This document shows, in pieces, positions 52,119 through 62,100 of a stretch of DNA of 64,000 nt. Within the stretch, counting starts at the first letter, position 1. Each line of letters opens with the position of its first letter. The notes beneath the pieces were generated by a model. It was not told the origin of the DNA, searched no databases, and worked only from the letters and a program-made list of their open reading frames with translations. This DNA is from an uncultured Bacteroidota bacterium (GTDB lineage Bacteria > Bacteroidota > Bacteroidia > Flavobacteriales > Flavobacteriaceae): contig CACERG010000006.1 of assembly GCA_902561795.1 (NCBI GenBank), positions 1 to 64,000 on the forward strand, in the 5' to 3' direction. The translations under genes and the position numbers were made by a program.

Positions 52119-53276
52119 ATGAAAACAGACATTCATTACATTAATAGTAAATATCCTTCAATACCCGACCTAAGAAATAAAGCTAAATCTAAAATTCCCA
52201 GATTTGCTTTTGAATATTTAGATGGTGGCTGTAATGATGATGTAAACTTGAAACGAAATACACAAAGAATTCGAGAAGTGGAGTTAAAACCTAAATATTT
52301 AGTTTCATATAAAGAACCTAGTTTAAAGGTAAACCTATTCGATGAAACATATGATTCACCTTTTGGAATTGCACCTATAGGGCTACAAGGTTTAATGTGG
52401 CCTAAGGCACCAGAGATTCTTGCCAAAGCTGCTTTTAATCACAATATTCCTTTTATTTTAAGCACCGTATCTACGTCAAGTATAGAGACTATTTCTGAAA
52501 TAACTGAAGGGAAATTCTGGTTTCAATTATATCATCCAACCGAAGAAAGTGTAACTAAAGATTTATTAAAAAGAGCTCAATTATCAGGATGTAAAGTTTT
52601 AATTATTCTCGCAGATGTCCCTTCTTTTGGTTATCGCCCTCGAGATATTAGAAATGGATTAGCTATGCCACCTAAATTATCTATCAAAAACGTAATTCAA
52701 GTTTTAAAAAGACCCGAGTGGGCTTTAAAAACTTTGATAAATGGGCAACCATCATTTGAGGTTTTAAAACCCTATATGCCAAAGGGTTTAAATTTAAAAC
52801 AATTAGCAAAATTTATGGATAGTACTTTTTCTGGAAGACTAAATGAAGAAAAAATAAAAAAGCTTCGAGATAGTTGGAGAGGTAAATTGGTCATTAAAGG
52901 GACTGAATCTATTCACGATATTGAAAAAGCATACAAATTGGGAGTTGATGGTGTTATAATATCTAATCATGGAGGAAGGCAAGTTGACGTTGGACAGGCA
53001 ACAGTAGATTCATTAAATACCATTGCACCAATCTACAAAGGCAAATTAAAAATAATGATGGACAGTGGAATCCGAGGAGGTGCTGATGTTGCAAGAGTTT
53101 TAGGAGTTGGGGCGGACTTTACATTTTTAGGCAGGTCGTTTATGTATGGTGTTTCTGCTCTAGGCTCAACAGGAGGTACTCATACAATATCTGTAATTAA
53201 AAAGCAGTTGAAACAGATTATGGAGCAACTAGGTTGCGGTGAAATAAAAGATTTTGTTGATACAAGAATAGATTAG
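52119..53276 (+). CDS. lldD: FMN-dependent L-lactate dehydrogenase (alpha-hydroxy-acid oxidising)
   Basis: TIM-barrel flavoprotein of the LldD/glycolate oxidase family, 385 aa. It shows YLDGGCNDDVNLKRN near the start, FGIAPIGLQGLMWP, the active-site histidine in SNHGGRQ and the FMN-binding MDSGIRGGADVARVL. It would oxidise the L-lactate released by the FAH-family hydrolase to pyruvate. It ends the fucose operon, 6 bases after fucP. Another hydroxy acid cannot be excluded. Confidence 0.91.
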   Translation: MKTDIHYINSKYPSIPDLRNKAKSKIPRFAFEYLDGGCNDDVNLKRNTQRIREVELKPKYLVSYKEPSLKVNLFDETYDSPFGIAPIGLQGLMWPKAPEILAKAAFNHNIPFILSTVSTSSIETISEITEGKFWFQLYHPTEESVTKDLLKRAQLSGCKVLIILADVPSFGYRPRDIRNGLAMPPKLSIKNVIQVLKRPEWALKTLINGQPSFEVLKPYMPKGLNLKQLAKFMDSTFSGRLNEEKIKKLRDSWRGKLVIKGTESIHDIEKAYKLGVDGVIISNHGGRQVDVGQATVDSLNTIAPIYKGKLKIMMDSGIRGGADVARVLGVGADFTFLGRSFMYGVSALGSTGGTHTISVIKKQLKQIMEQLGCGEIKDFVDTRID

Positions 53277-53341
53277 TGGCAAATAAATTTAAAATCCATC
53301 CTAACCTATTAACAGAGATTATTATTTAAAAGTACAAACTG

Positions 53342-55567
53342 TTAAAGTGTGCTAACTATTTTAATATTGGAGTTATTTATCAACTTAAGAAGATCTAATA
53401 ACTGATCAATATTTCTCATGTAATGTTTAGCTGCAGTTTTTTTCTTTCCAATTTTTATTTTATAACTCTTTGAGGGTAAACTCAAGAACATACTTTCATC
53501 TGTTACGTCATCTCCTGCCGCGAGACAAAATTCATATTTTTTTTGGTTAATTAGATCAAGAGCAGTTACCCCTTTATTTATATTAGAAGGGATTAGTTCT
53601 AGAACTTTATTTCCATCTAGTAAAGTCAAATCATTTGGCAATAAACTTTTTAAAACTGTTTTTAATTCTACTGCTCTTTGAATACCTAGTTCAGGATCTG
53701 CTTTTCTGTAATGCCATGAAAGAGAATTTGTTTTGTGTTCAATAAATGTTCCTGGTGTGTTATCTGTGAATGTGTTTAATACAGGAAGCAAATGTTCAAT
53801 CCATTTTTTACTAAGTCCTTTTTTCTGATGCCATTCACTATTTTTTTCCTTTAAATAAAGACCGTGCTCAGCAACTAAAGTAAGGTTCAATCCTGCAAAA
53901 TGTTTATCTAAAAAGGAATATGTTCTACCACTCATAATGACAACATCAGTGTTTTCATGAGAATTTATATTATCCAATAAATCTAAAAGTGATTTAGGTG
54001 GAACAACTTTTTCTGGATTTTCATTGAATCCTACAAGGGTTCCATCATAATCTAATAATAAAAGTCTTTTTTTAGATTCTTGGTATGACTGTAATATTTT
54101 TTTTGTAATTGCAGGCGTAACCAATTTAACTTTTGAAGAAAATTCCTTTTTTGATGTCTCATTAAGTGTATCTATAAAATTTGATGACCATTTATTTATA
54201 TCATAGCGTTTAATACGATTTCTTAGGATTAAATTTCTTTCCTTTTGCTCTTTTAAAGGCATCTCAACAGCAGTTTTTATTGCTTGAGAAAGTTGTTCTA
54301 TATCGAAAGGATTTACTGATATTGCTTGAGGTAATTCTTTTGAGGCCCCTGCTAGTTCACTTAATATTAAAACACCATCATTATTAATACGTGTTGCTAA
54401 ATACTCTTTAGCAACTAAATTCATTCCATCACGAAGAGGTGTTATCATTGCAACATCTGATGAAACATACAAATCAATTAAATTTTCAAAAGGCATTGAA
54501 CGATAATAGTACCAGACAGGTGTCCAATTTACTGATGCAAATTTACCATTTATCCGACCTACAACTTCATCTGTTTGTCGTTTTAAAATCTTGTATTGCG
54601 GAACCTTTGATCTTGACGGTACTGCTAACATTACTAACCTGATTTTATCATGATATTCTGGGTTAGTATCTAGAAATCTTTCGAAAGCCAACAATCTATT
54701 TAATACTCCCTTTGTATAATCTAGCCTGTCAATGGAAAGGATTAGCTTTCCCTCATTAGCCAACTTATGGGTATTGATTTGCCTTTTTAACTCAGAACTG
54801 CCAGGAGAAATCCGTAAGTTTTTTTGTGCGGCCTCTTCAAATTTTTTGAAATCTATACCCATTGGGAAGGTATTTACAACTATTTCTCTACCCTGATAAA
54901 TCACAACATTAAAGTTAACTTCTAAGTTTAATATTCTTTTAACAGAACTTAGAAAATGCCGCTCATAATCATAAGTATGAAAACCTAAAAGATCCGCTCC
55001 TAACATTCCTTTTAATAGCTCCTCTCTTTTAGCAAAAATTCTAAAAATTTCAAATGAAGGAAACGGTATATGAAGGAAAAAGCCAATTGTAACATTTGGA
55101 TTAACATCTTTAATCATCTGGGGACAAAGCAGAAGTTGATAATCGTGAACCCATACTTTATCTCCATCTTTGACAACTTTTAAAACCTCGTCTGCAAACT
55201 TTTGATTTACTTCTTTATAAGACTCCCACTGATGTAAATCGAATTTGTGAATTTCAATAAAGTAATGAAATAATGGCCAAAGGCATTTGTTGGAAAACCC
55301 AAAATAAAAATTATCTAACTCTAATTCATTAAGAAAGACCGGACAAAACTGTTTATCCAATAAATCCTCATTAATATGCCTTTTACTTTTTTTATCTAGA
55401 ATATCTGAACTTACCCCTGGCCAACCAACCCATAATGATTTACCTTCACTATGAAACGATTTTAAACCGGTAGCAAGCCCACCGCTAGTAGGAGAGAAAA
55501 ACCATTCACCGTCTTTATTTTCGGCTTGAACAGGAAGCCTGTTCGATACGATTATATTTTTAGCCAT
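53342..55567 (-). CDS. Fused trehalose-6-phosphate synthase / trehalose-6-phosphatase
   Basis: A 741-residue bifunctional enzyme making trehalose from UDP-glucose and glucose-6-phosphate. The OtsA part (about 1-460) has a GT20 start IIVSNRLPVQ, GLATGLKSF, WVHDYQLLLCP, LSIDRLDYTKGV and the nucleotide-site LRDGMNLVAKEY. The OtsB part (about 490-741) is a HAD phosphatase with LLDYDGTL near residue 500 and GDDVTDESMF. A single-gene unit with its own likely promoter, divergent from a GH15 gene. Trehalose would serve as an osmolyte or stress protectant. Confidence 0.94.
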   Translation of the reverse strand: MAKNIIVSNRLPVQAENKDGEWFFSPTSGGLATGLKSFHSEGKSLWVGWPGVSSDILDKKSKRHINEDLLDKQFCPVFLNELELDNFYFGFSNKCLWPLFHYFIEIHKFDLHQWESYKEVNQKFADEVLKVVKDGDKVWVHDYQLLLCPQMIKDVNPNVTIGFFLHIPFPSFEIFRIFAKREELLKGMLGADLLGFHTYDYERHFLSSVKRILNLEVNFNVVIYQGREIVVNTFPMGIDFKKFEEAAQKNLRISPGSSELKRQINTHKLANEGKLILSIDRLDYTKGVLNRLLAFERFLDTNPEYHDKIRLVMLAVPSRSKVPQYKILKRQTDEVVGRINGKFASVNWTPVWYYYRSMPFENLIDLYVSSDVAMITPLRDGMNLVAKEYLATRINNDGVLILSELAGASKELPQAISVNPFDIEQLSQAIKTAVEMPLKEQKERNLILRNRIKRYDINKWSSNFIDTLNETSKKEFSSKVKLVTPAITKKILQSYQESKKRLLLLDYDGTLVGFNENPEKVVPPKSLLDLLDNINSHENTDVVIMSGRTYSFLDKHFAGLNLTLVAEHGLYLKEKNSEWHQKKGLSKKWIEHLLPVLNTFTDNTPGTFIEHKTNSLSWHYRKADPELGIQRAVELKTVLKSLLPNDLTLLDGNKVLELIPSNINKGVTALDLINQKKYEFCLAAGDDVTDESMFLSLPSKSYKIKIGKKKTAAKHYMRNIDQLLDLLKLINNSNIKIVSTL

Positions 55568-55583
55568 ACTAAGTTTATGAACA

Positions 55584-55614
55584 CAAAACTACCACCATTC
55601 GAAAACTAAAAGCC
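55584..55614 (-). promoter_or_regulatory. Candidate promoter of the trehalose synthase gene
   Basis: On the minus strand TTTG (from 55617) is followed after 22 bases by TAGTTTTG (55591-55584), which fits the Bacteroidota -33/-7 pattern TTTG-N17-23-TAnnTTTG. The start codon is 17 bases beyond the -7 element. It is the best two-box match I found in the window. Confidence 0.5.
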
Positions 55615-55802
55615 AAAAAAATCAATTTAAATTAAATTTATCCTAATTTGAGAATCTTCAATGCTAATTAAAGAGAATATTTCAATAAATCACATCTAAT
55701 ATTTCAAATATGAACCGCTTTAGTGTTTTCCTCGATTAAAATCTAAAAAAGTTATTTATTCATCTTAAATTTAAATAAAGGAATTTATCAAACTATGAAA
55801 TA

Positions 55803-57581
55803 ATGTTTGTGGATAAGAATTTAAACTATGGTATTATTGGTAATTGTAGGTCTGCTGCCCTAATAAATAGTAAAGCATCTATTGACTGGTGTTGTTTACC
55901 AAAGTTTGATTCCTCATCAGTATTTGCAAAAATCTTAGACGACGAAAAAGGGGGAGGATTTTGGATAGAAACAAAACAAAAATTTCATATTTCTCAAACA
56001 TATCTAAAGAACACCTGTATTCTTAGAACTGTTTTTAGAAATGAAAATCATGAATTTGAGGTGATAGACTTCATGCCCAGATTTATAAAAAATAAAGGAG
56101 AGTTTTACGCACCTCCTGAAATAATTAGAATTGTAAGACCAATTAAAGGATCTCCAGAAATTAAGTTTAAGTATGACCCGAGATTAGAATATGCTCAAGG
56201 GGAAACTAAACATGTTGTTAAAAAAAATATGATTAGAAGTCGTGTAGATAGTCCAAAACATGATACCCTTTTTTTGTACACAAATATTGAAAATATCAAA
56301 ATAATTCAGTCCAATTTGCATAAACTTGAGGAAACAATTTTTTTTAATATTTCATACAATGAAAAATTAAAAACACCCCAGCTTTCAGATTGTCTTTTAA
56401 ATTTTGATAGGACAAAAGTTTATTGGCTGAATTGGTGTTCAAAAACACCTGTTTTTAAACATTACAATGATCAAATTTTGAGAAGTGCTATGACATTAAA
56501 GCTAATGTCTTATGACAAAACTGGTGCAGTATTAGCAGCAGTAACTACATCATTACCTGAAACTATCGGAGAAGTAAGAAATTGGGATTATCGTTTCTGT
56601 TGGATTCGTGATGCCTCTATGGTCATTAGAGTAATTTCAAAACTCGGCCATAAAAGAATTGTGAAAAACTTTATAAATTTCATTATAGAATTAATTCCTG
56701 ATAAGGCACAAAAATTGCAAATAATGTATGGAATAAATGGCGAGGAAATTCTTACAGAAGAATTTTTAGATCACCTTTCAGGTTACGAAAATTCAAAGCC
56801 AGTAAGAATTGGAAATGCTGCATATACTCAAAAGCAAAATGATATTTATGGAATTTTAATGGATGCAATTCATGCTGAAATTAAACAGTTTTCCATTGGC
56901 TTTGAAAGATTACAAGAAATTTGGTCAATTGTTAAGGGAATAGTTTGGGTTGTGAAAAATAATTGGCAAAATCCTGATAAAGGAATATGGGAATTTAGAT
57001 CTGAGGATCTTCATTTTACCTTTTCTAAAGTATTATGTTGGGTAGCAATTGATCGTGCAATAAAAATAGCAGAATTGTTAGATAAAAATGGAGCTGCTAA
57101 AAAATGGGAGCCTTTGAAAAAACAGATTAAAGATGATATCGAAAATAAAGCATGGAATGAAGAGATACAGGCTTATACACAGTCCTACGGATCAAAACAT
57201 CTCGATGCCTCAGTTTTACTAATAGAACAATATGGATTTATAAGTCCAAATGAGTCTCGATTCATAAGCACAGTCAATGCTATTGAAAAAGAGCTCGCAC
57301 ATGAGGGTCTATTATATAGATATAAAAACCACGATGATTTTGGTTTACCCTCTTCGTCATTTACTGTATGTACCTTTTGGTTTATAAATAGCCTTATCAA
57401 GATTGGGGAAGTAGATAAAGCAAAAACTTATTTTGATAATTTATTAAGTTACGGGAACCATCTGCAACTTTTTAGTGAAGATATTGACTTTAAATCAAAA
57501 CGTCTTCTTGGAAATTTCCCACAAGCATATTCTCATCTTGCACTTATTGATACAGCATTATCATTTAATTTGGCGTGCTGA
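55803..57581 (+). CDS. GH15 glycoside hydrolase (glucoamylase/trehalase type)
   Basis: A 592-residue cytoplasmic GH15 enzyme with no signal peptide. The N-terminal NYGIIGNCRSAALINSKASI and the catalytic-domain segment VRNWDYRFCWIRDASMV are typical, and the C-terminal YRYKNHDDFGLPSSSFTVCTFW part is complete. The (alpha/alpha)6 domain follows an N-terminal beta domain. GH15 includes glucoamylases and bacterial trehalases, and the divergent trehalose synthase gene makes trehalase activity plausible. The stop overlaps the next start (TGATG). Confidence 0.9.
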   Translation: MFVDKNLNYGIIGNCRSAALINSKASIDWCCLPKFDSSSVFAKILDDEKGGGFWIETKQKFHISQTYLKNTCILRTVFRNENHEFEVIDFMPRFIKNKGEFYAPPEIIRIVRPIKGSPEIKFKYDPRLEYAQGETKHVVKKNMIRSRVDSPKHDTLFLYTNIENIKIIQSNLHKLEETIFFNISYNEKLKTPQLSDCLLNFDRTKVYWLNWCSKTPVFKHYNDQILRSAMTLKLMSYDKTGAVLAAVTTSLPETIGEVRNWDYRFCWIRDASMVIRVISKLGHKRIVKNFINFIIELIPDKAQKLQIMYGINGEEILTEEFLDHLSGYENSKPVRIGNAAYTQKQNDIYGILMDAIHAEIKQFSIGFERLQEIWSIVKGIVWVVKNNWQNPDKGIWEFRSEDLHFTFSKVLCWVAIDRAIKIAELLDKNGAAKKWEPLKKQIKDDIENKAWNEEIQAYTQSYGSKHLDASVLLIEQYGFISPNESRFISTVNAIEKELAHEGLLYRYKNHDDFGLPSSSFTVCTFWFINSLIKIGEVDKAKTYFDNLLSYGNHLQLFSEDIDFKSKRLLGNFPQAYSHLALIDTALSFNLAC

Positions 57582-58510
57582 TGGAACTGTTTTTTAATAT
57601 TCTACTAAGATTATTTTTAGTATTAAATTTTATAACTGATTCAAATGCCCAGAGTTTAAAAAAAAGTAAAATTTCAAGCAATTTATATTTATATGATTTA
57701 ATTGAAAAAAAATCAAAATTATTAAAAAGTGAAAATAGACACATTGAAGCTCCTAATTGGGATCCTAACAATAACTTTTTAATTATAAATTCTAATGGAA
57801 GATTAGAAAAATATGATACCGAAGGGCATTATATTGGAGTAATTCCTACAGGCTCCTTAAATAAATGCAATAATGATCATGGCATATCTTACGATGGTAA
57901 AAATTTGTTTTTTTCTAGTGGGAAAAGAAAAATTAAGGGTCATAGCTCATTCATATATAAGGTTTCTATTTTAGGGGGAAAGCCAGAACTTTTGACAGAA
58001 AATTCACCCTCATATTGGCATGGTGTTTCATCTGATGGGAAAGATATTGTTTACACAGCTAAAAGGAATGATAACTACGATATTTACAGGATGAATATTG
58101 ATGAGAAAAAAGAAGTTAGGTTGACTTTTGCACAAGGATTAGATGACGGCCCAGAGTATTCACCTGACGGTAAATTTATATATTTTAATTCCTTCAGAGA
58201 AGGGAAAATGGAAATTTGGCGAATGCTAATAGATGGATCTAGTCAGGAGAAATTAACCGATGATGATTATTCTAATTGGTTCCCGCATGTAGCTCCTGAT
58301 AATAAAAAGTTTGTATTTCTAAGTTATGTTGAGGATCAAAAACAAAATCATCCTTTTGGTAAAAATGTTAAATTGAGACTATATAATTTAATTACAAAAT
58401 CAATAGAGGATATTACACCAACATTTTTTGGAGGGCAAGGGACAATTAATGTTTCATCATGGAGTCCTGACGGAACTAAGTTCGCATATATATCTTATTC
58501 GTTTCAATAA
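57581..58510 (+). CDS. Exported TolB-like PD40 propeller protein
   Basis: Periplasmic or secreted six-bladed propeller of the TolB/PD40 type, 309 aa from the ATG at 57581, which overlaps the GH15 stop by one base. A signal peptide ends near FITDSNAQ. Repeats include ISYDGKNLFFSSGKRK, VSSDGKDIVYTAKRND, YSPDGKFIYFNSFREGKM and SPDGTKFAYISYS. Such proteins are ligand- or protein-binding scaffolds. Translational coupling to the GH15 gene is visible, but no shared function is obvious. Confidence 0.84.
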   Translation: MELFFNILLRLFLVLNFITDSNAQSLKKSKISSNLYLYDLIEKKSKLLKSENRHIEAPNWDPNNNFLIINSNGRLEKYDTEGHYIGVIPTGSLNKCNNDHGISYDGKNLFFSSGKRKIKGHSSFIYKVSILGGKPELLTENSPSYWHGVSSDGKDIVYTAKRNDNYDIYRMNIDEKKEVRLTFAQGLDDGPEYSPDGKFIYFNSFREGKMEIWRMLIDGSSQEKLTDDDYSNWFPHVAPDNKKFVFLSYVEDQKQNHPFGKNVKLRLYNLITKSIEDITPTFFGGQGTINVSSWSPDGTKFAYISYSFQ

Positions 58511-58594
58511 TTAACAATTTAGCTCGAGTTCTTTAATAAAATAGTTTTTTGTATTTTCAATGTTAGAGTTAGCGGAGAATACAATTAAAAAAAC

Positions 58595-59095
58595 ATGTTC
58601 AAATTAAAGTACTTTTTTTTCTTTTTTTATCTAGTTAGTGTAAATATTTTATCAGGTCAAGAAGTTACTTCATATTACTTAATAAGACATGCTGAAAAGG
58701 TTCTCACAAATCCTAATAATCCGAATCCACATTTAACTACAAAAGGCCATAAGCGCTCACTTGAATGGAAAAAAATTCTTGAAAAAATTCATTTCGACAG
58801 GATTTACTCTACATCTTATTACCGAACTTTAGAGACGGCAAAACCATTAGCTGATGAGCGTAATATTGAAATTCAAAAATATGACCCAAATAATTTATTC
58901 AACGAAAATTTTAGAAAAAAAAATATAGGTAAAACATCACTAGTAGTAGGTCATAGCAACACAACTCCCATTCTAGCTAATAAAATTATAGGGAAAGAAA
59001 TATATTCCTCAATAGATGAAAGAATACATGGGTATCTATTTTTTATACAAATAATAGGTAAAAAAACAACATACCAATTGCTCAACTTAGAATGA
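58595..59095 (+). CDS. Exported histidine phosphatase family protein
   Basis: A 166-residue protein with a signal peptide (about 1-20, ending ILSGQE) and a SixA/phosphoglycerate-mutase-type core. The RHAEK motif follows YLI near residue 33, the IYSTSYYRTLETAKPLA segment gives the second arginine site, and VVGHSNTTP carries the second catalytic histidine. The export signal implies a periplasmic phosphatase, not a SixA-like regulator of phosphorelay. It may be co-transcribed with the next gene, 30 bases away. Confidence 0.88.
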   Translation: MFKLKYFFFFFYLVSVNILSGQEVTSYYLIRHAEKVLTNPNNPNPHLTTKGHKRSLEWKKILEKIHFDRIYSTSYYRTLETAKPLADERNIEIQKYDPNNLFNENFRKKNIGKTSLVVGHSNTTPILANKIIGKEIYSSIDERIHGYLFFIQIIGKKTTYQLLNLE

Positions 59096-59125
59096 TAAAA
59101 AATGAGAAACAAAATTTAATATTTC

Positions 59126-62100
59126 ATGAAAAATTTTTTTTATACAGCAATAATAATTGCTTTTACACAACTTTTATTTGCTCAGGATAACAAAGAAAAT
59201 GAGGTGGAAAAGGGATTGCCTCTCAAAGCCACAAGAGCAATAGATATTAATACTAATGAAGGGACATGGATCTCACTAGATGTTCATCCTAGTGGCGAGA
59301 AAATTATCTTTGATCTTTTGGGTGATATATATGAACTTCCTATTAGCGGAGGTAAAGCAAATCGTATTACAGAAGGTCTGGCTTTTGATTCTCAGCCAAA
59401 ATATTCTCCAGATGGAAATTCAATTTTATTTTTGTCAGATAGAAGTGGGGGAAATAATGTTTGGATAATAGATCGAAGTGAAAAAGACACTGTTCAACTA
59501 ACAAAAGGGAACACCTTTAAGATGCAGTCTGCAGATTGGTCAAGCGACGGTAATTATATAGCTGTAAGCAAGGGGACTCGAAATTTTAAGTTACACCTCT
59601 ACCATAAAGACGGCGGTGGTGGAAGTCAGTTAATAAAAGAGCCAGAGAGACTAAAAATTTCAGAACCCACCTTTAGTGCAGACGGACGCTTAATATGGTT
59701 TTCACAAAGAATGGGGGCCTGGCAATATAATGCTCGATTTCCTCAATATCAACTAGCAACTTATGATCGCGAAGACGGAGAAAAAGAGATTATGACTTCG
59801 CGCTATGGATCTGCTTTCACTCCCACACTTTCTCCAGATGGTAATTGGCTTGTTTATGGGAGCCGTTTTAATGATCAAACTGGACTTGTAAAAAGGAATT
59901 TGATTACACAAGAAGAGGATTGGTTAGCTTATCCGGTTCAACGTGACGAACAAGAATCCATTGCTCCTTTAGGTGTACTCCCAGCAATGTCTTTTACCCC
60001 AGATAGCAAAGAAATTATTGCTTCATATGGTGGTAAAATTTATAGAATTCCGATAGATGGAGGAGAGGCAATAAACATTCCATTTAAGATAAGTGAAAAA
60101 TTGGTTATGGGTCCTCAATTAAAATTTGACTATCCCGTTGATGATTCGTCTACATTTCTGGTAAATCAAATTAGGGATTCCAAAATTTCTCCAGATGGCA
60201 ACTCAATTGTTTTTTCAGCTTTGAATAAACTATACATTATGAATTTTAAAGATCAGATACCTAGAAGACTAACCAATTTTTCTTTTATAGAGGCTATGCC
60301 CGCATGGAATAAAAATGGTAAAGAGATTGCTTTTGTTACTTGGGATGAAGAAAATGGGGGTAGTGTTTACAAGCAGAGAGTTGATAAAATTTCAAAGCCA
60401 ATAAAAATGACTCAAGAATTAGGAGTCTACACTGAACCTGTTTGGAGTTTAGATAATAGAATCGTTGTTTTTAAAGGATCATCTCAGCAATTTAAAAATT
60501 CTTACGGTCCAAGATCATTTATGCAAAAATCAAATTTGGTTTGGCTTGACGGCAAGAGACCTGGTAAAACTAAATTAATAACTAAGGCTTCAGGTCTGTC
60601 AAATCCACATTTTGCACAAAATGATAATCGGATTTATTTAAATTCTAAAGATGGTTTAGTTTCTATTAAATGGGATGGAACTGATATGAAAAAATATTTG
60701 TCTGTGGATGGAATTACAGTTTATGGTTCTTCACACGATCATAATCATTTATTATCTGATACACCGTCAGCACCTAAGAAAAAACCATCCAAAGCCTCAA
60801 TATTGATTCGTGCTCCAAAAGGGCCTTATGCACTTGCTCAGATAAATAATGATATTTATATAGTTACTGTACCATATTTAGGAGCTGATGGGGCAAAAAT
60901 AAATGTGAATGATCCAGATGAAGCTGATTTCCCCTCTCGTAAACTTACAAAGTTTGGAGGACAATTTCCTAGTTGGGATTCAAGTGGTAATGTAGTTTAC
61001 TGGACACTTGGTAAAACTCTCTTTCGTTATGATATTCTAATAGCAAAACAGGTTGATAAAATAAATAAGAAACAAGAGAAAGCTATTGAAATTGAAAATG
61101 AAAAAAAGAGTGTTTCCTCATCAAGTGATGAAGATAAAAGCACTGAAGAATATCGAGCAAATGAAAAAGATATTTTGGTTAAAATACAAAGAGCTATTCC
61201 AAAAGGTAGTTTAGCATTAACTAATGCAACATTGATTACCATGTCTGGAAAAGAGATTATTGAGAATGGTACAATTATTTTAAAAAACAATAGAATTGAA
61301 AAGGTTGGTAAATCCAATGAAATTGTATTACCTAAAGATGTTAGAGAAATCAATTTGGAAGGTAAATATATAATACCTGGATTTGTAGATACTCACGCCC
61401 ATTTGCGTCCTGCTTGGGGACTTCATAAAAACAGTGTTTGGAGTTATGCAGCAAATCTTGCTTACGGTGTAACAACAACTCGTGATCCTCAAACTGGAAC
61501 AACTGATGTTTTGACATATGCTGATATGGTTGTAGCTGGAATAATACCTGGACCTAGAATCTATTCCACTGGACCAGGTTTAGGATATTGGGGATATAAT
61601 ATTAAAAGTTTAGACCACGCGCGAGATGTATTAATACAATATTCCAAATATTATAATACCAAGACTATAAAGATGTATTTGACTGGAAATCGTCAACACA
61701 GACAATGGATTATCCAAGCAGCAAAAGAGCAGAAATTAATGCCAACAACTGAAGGGGGGTTAGATTTTAAATTAAATATTACTCAAATTTTAGACGGGTA
61801 TCCAGGACATGAACATTCATTTCCGGTATATCCGTTGTATAAAGATTTCATTGATTTTGTATCGGCTTCTAAGACATCTTATACACCCACCTTACTCGTT
61901 TCTTATGGTGGGCCATGGGCTGAAAATTATTATTATGCAACAGAAGAAGTGCAGAAAGATGAAAAAATTAATCGCTTTACCCCTAAATCAGAATTAGATA
62001 GAAAGTCTAGAAGGAGAAATTCAGGATGGTTTATGAAAGAAGAATATGTTTTTGAAGACCACGCTGTATTTGTAAAAGATTTAGTTGAGGCCAATGGAAT

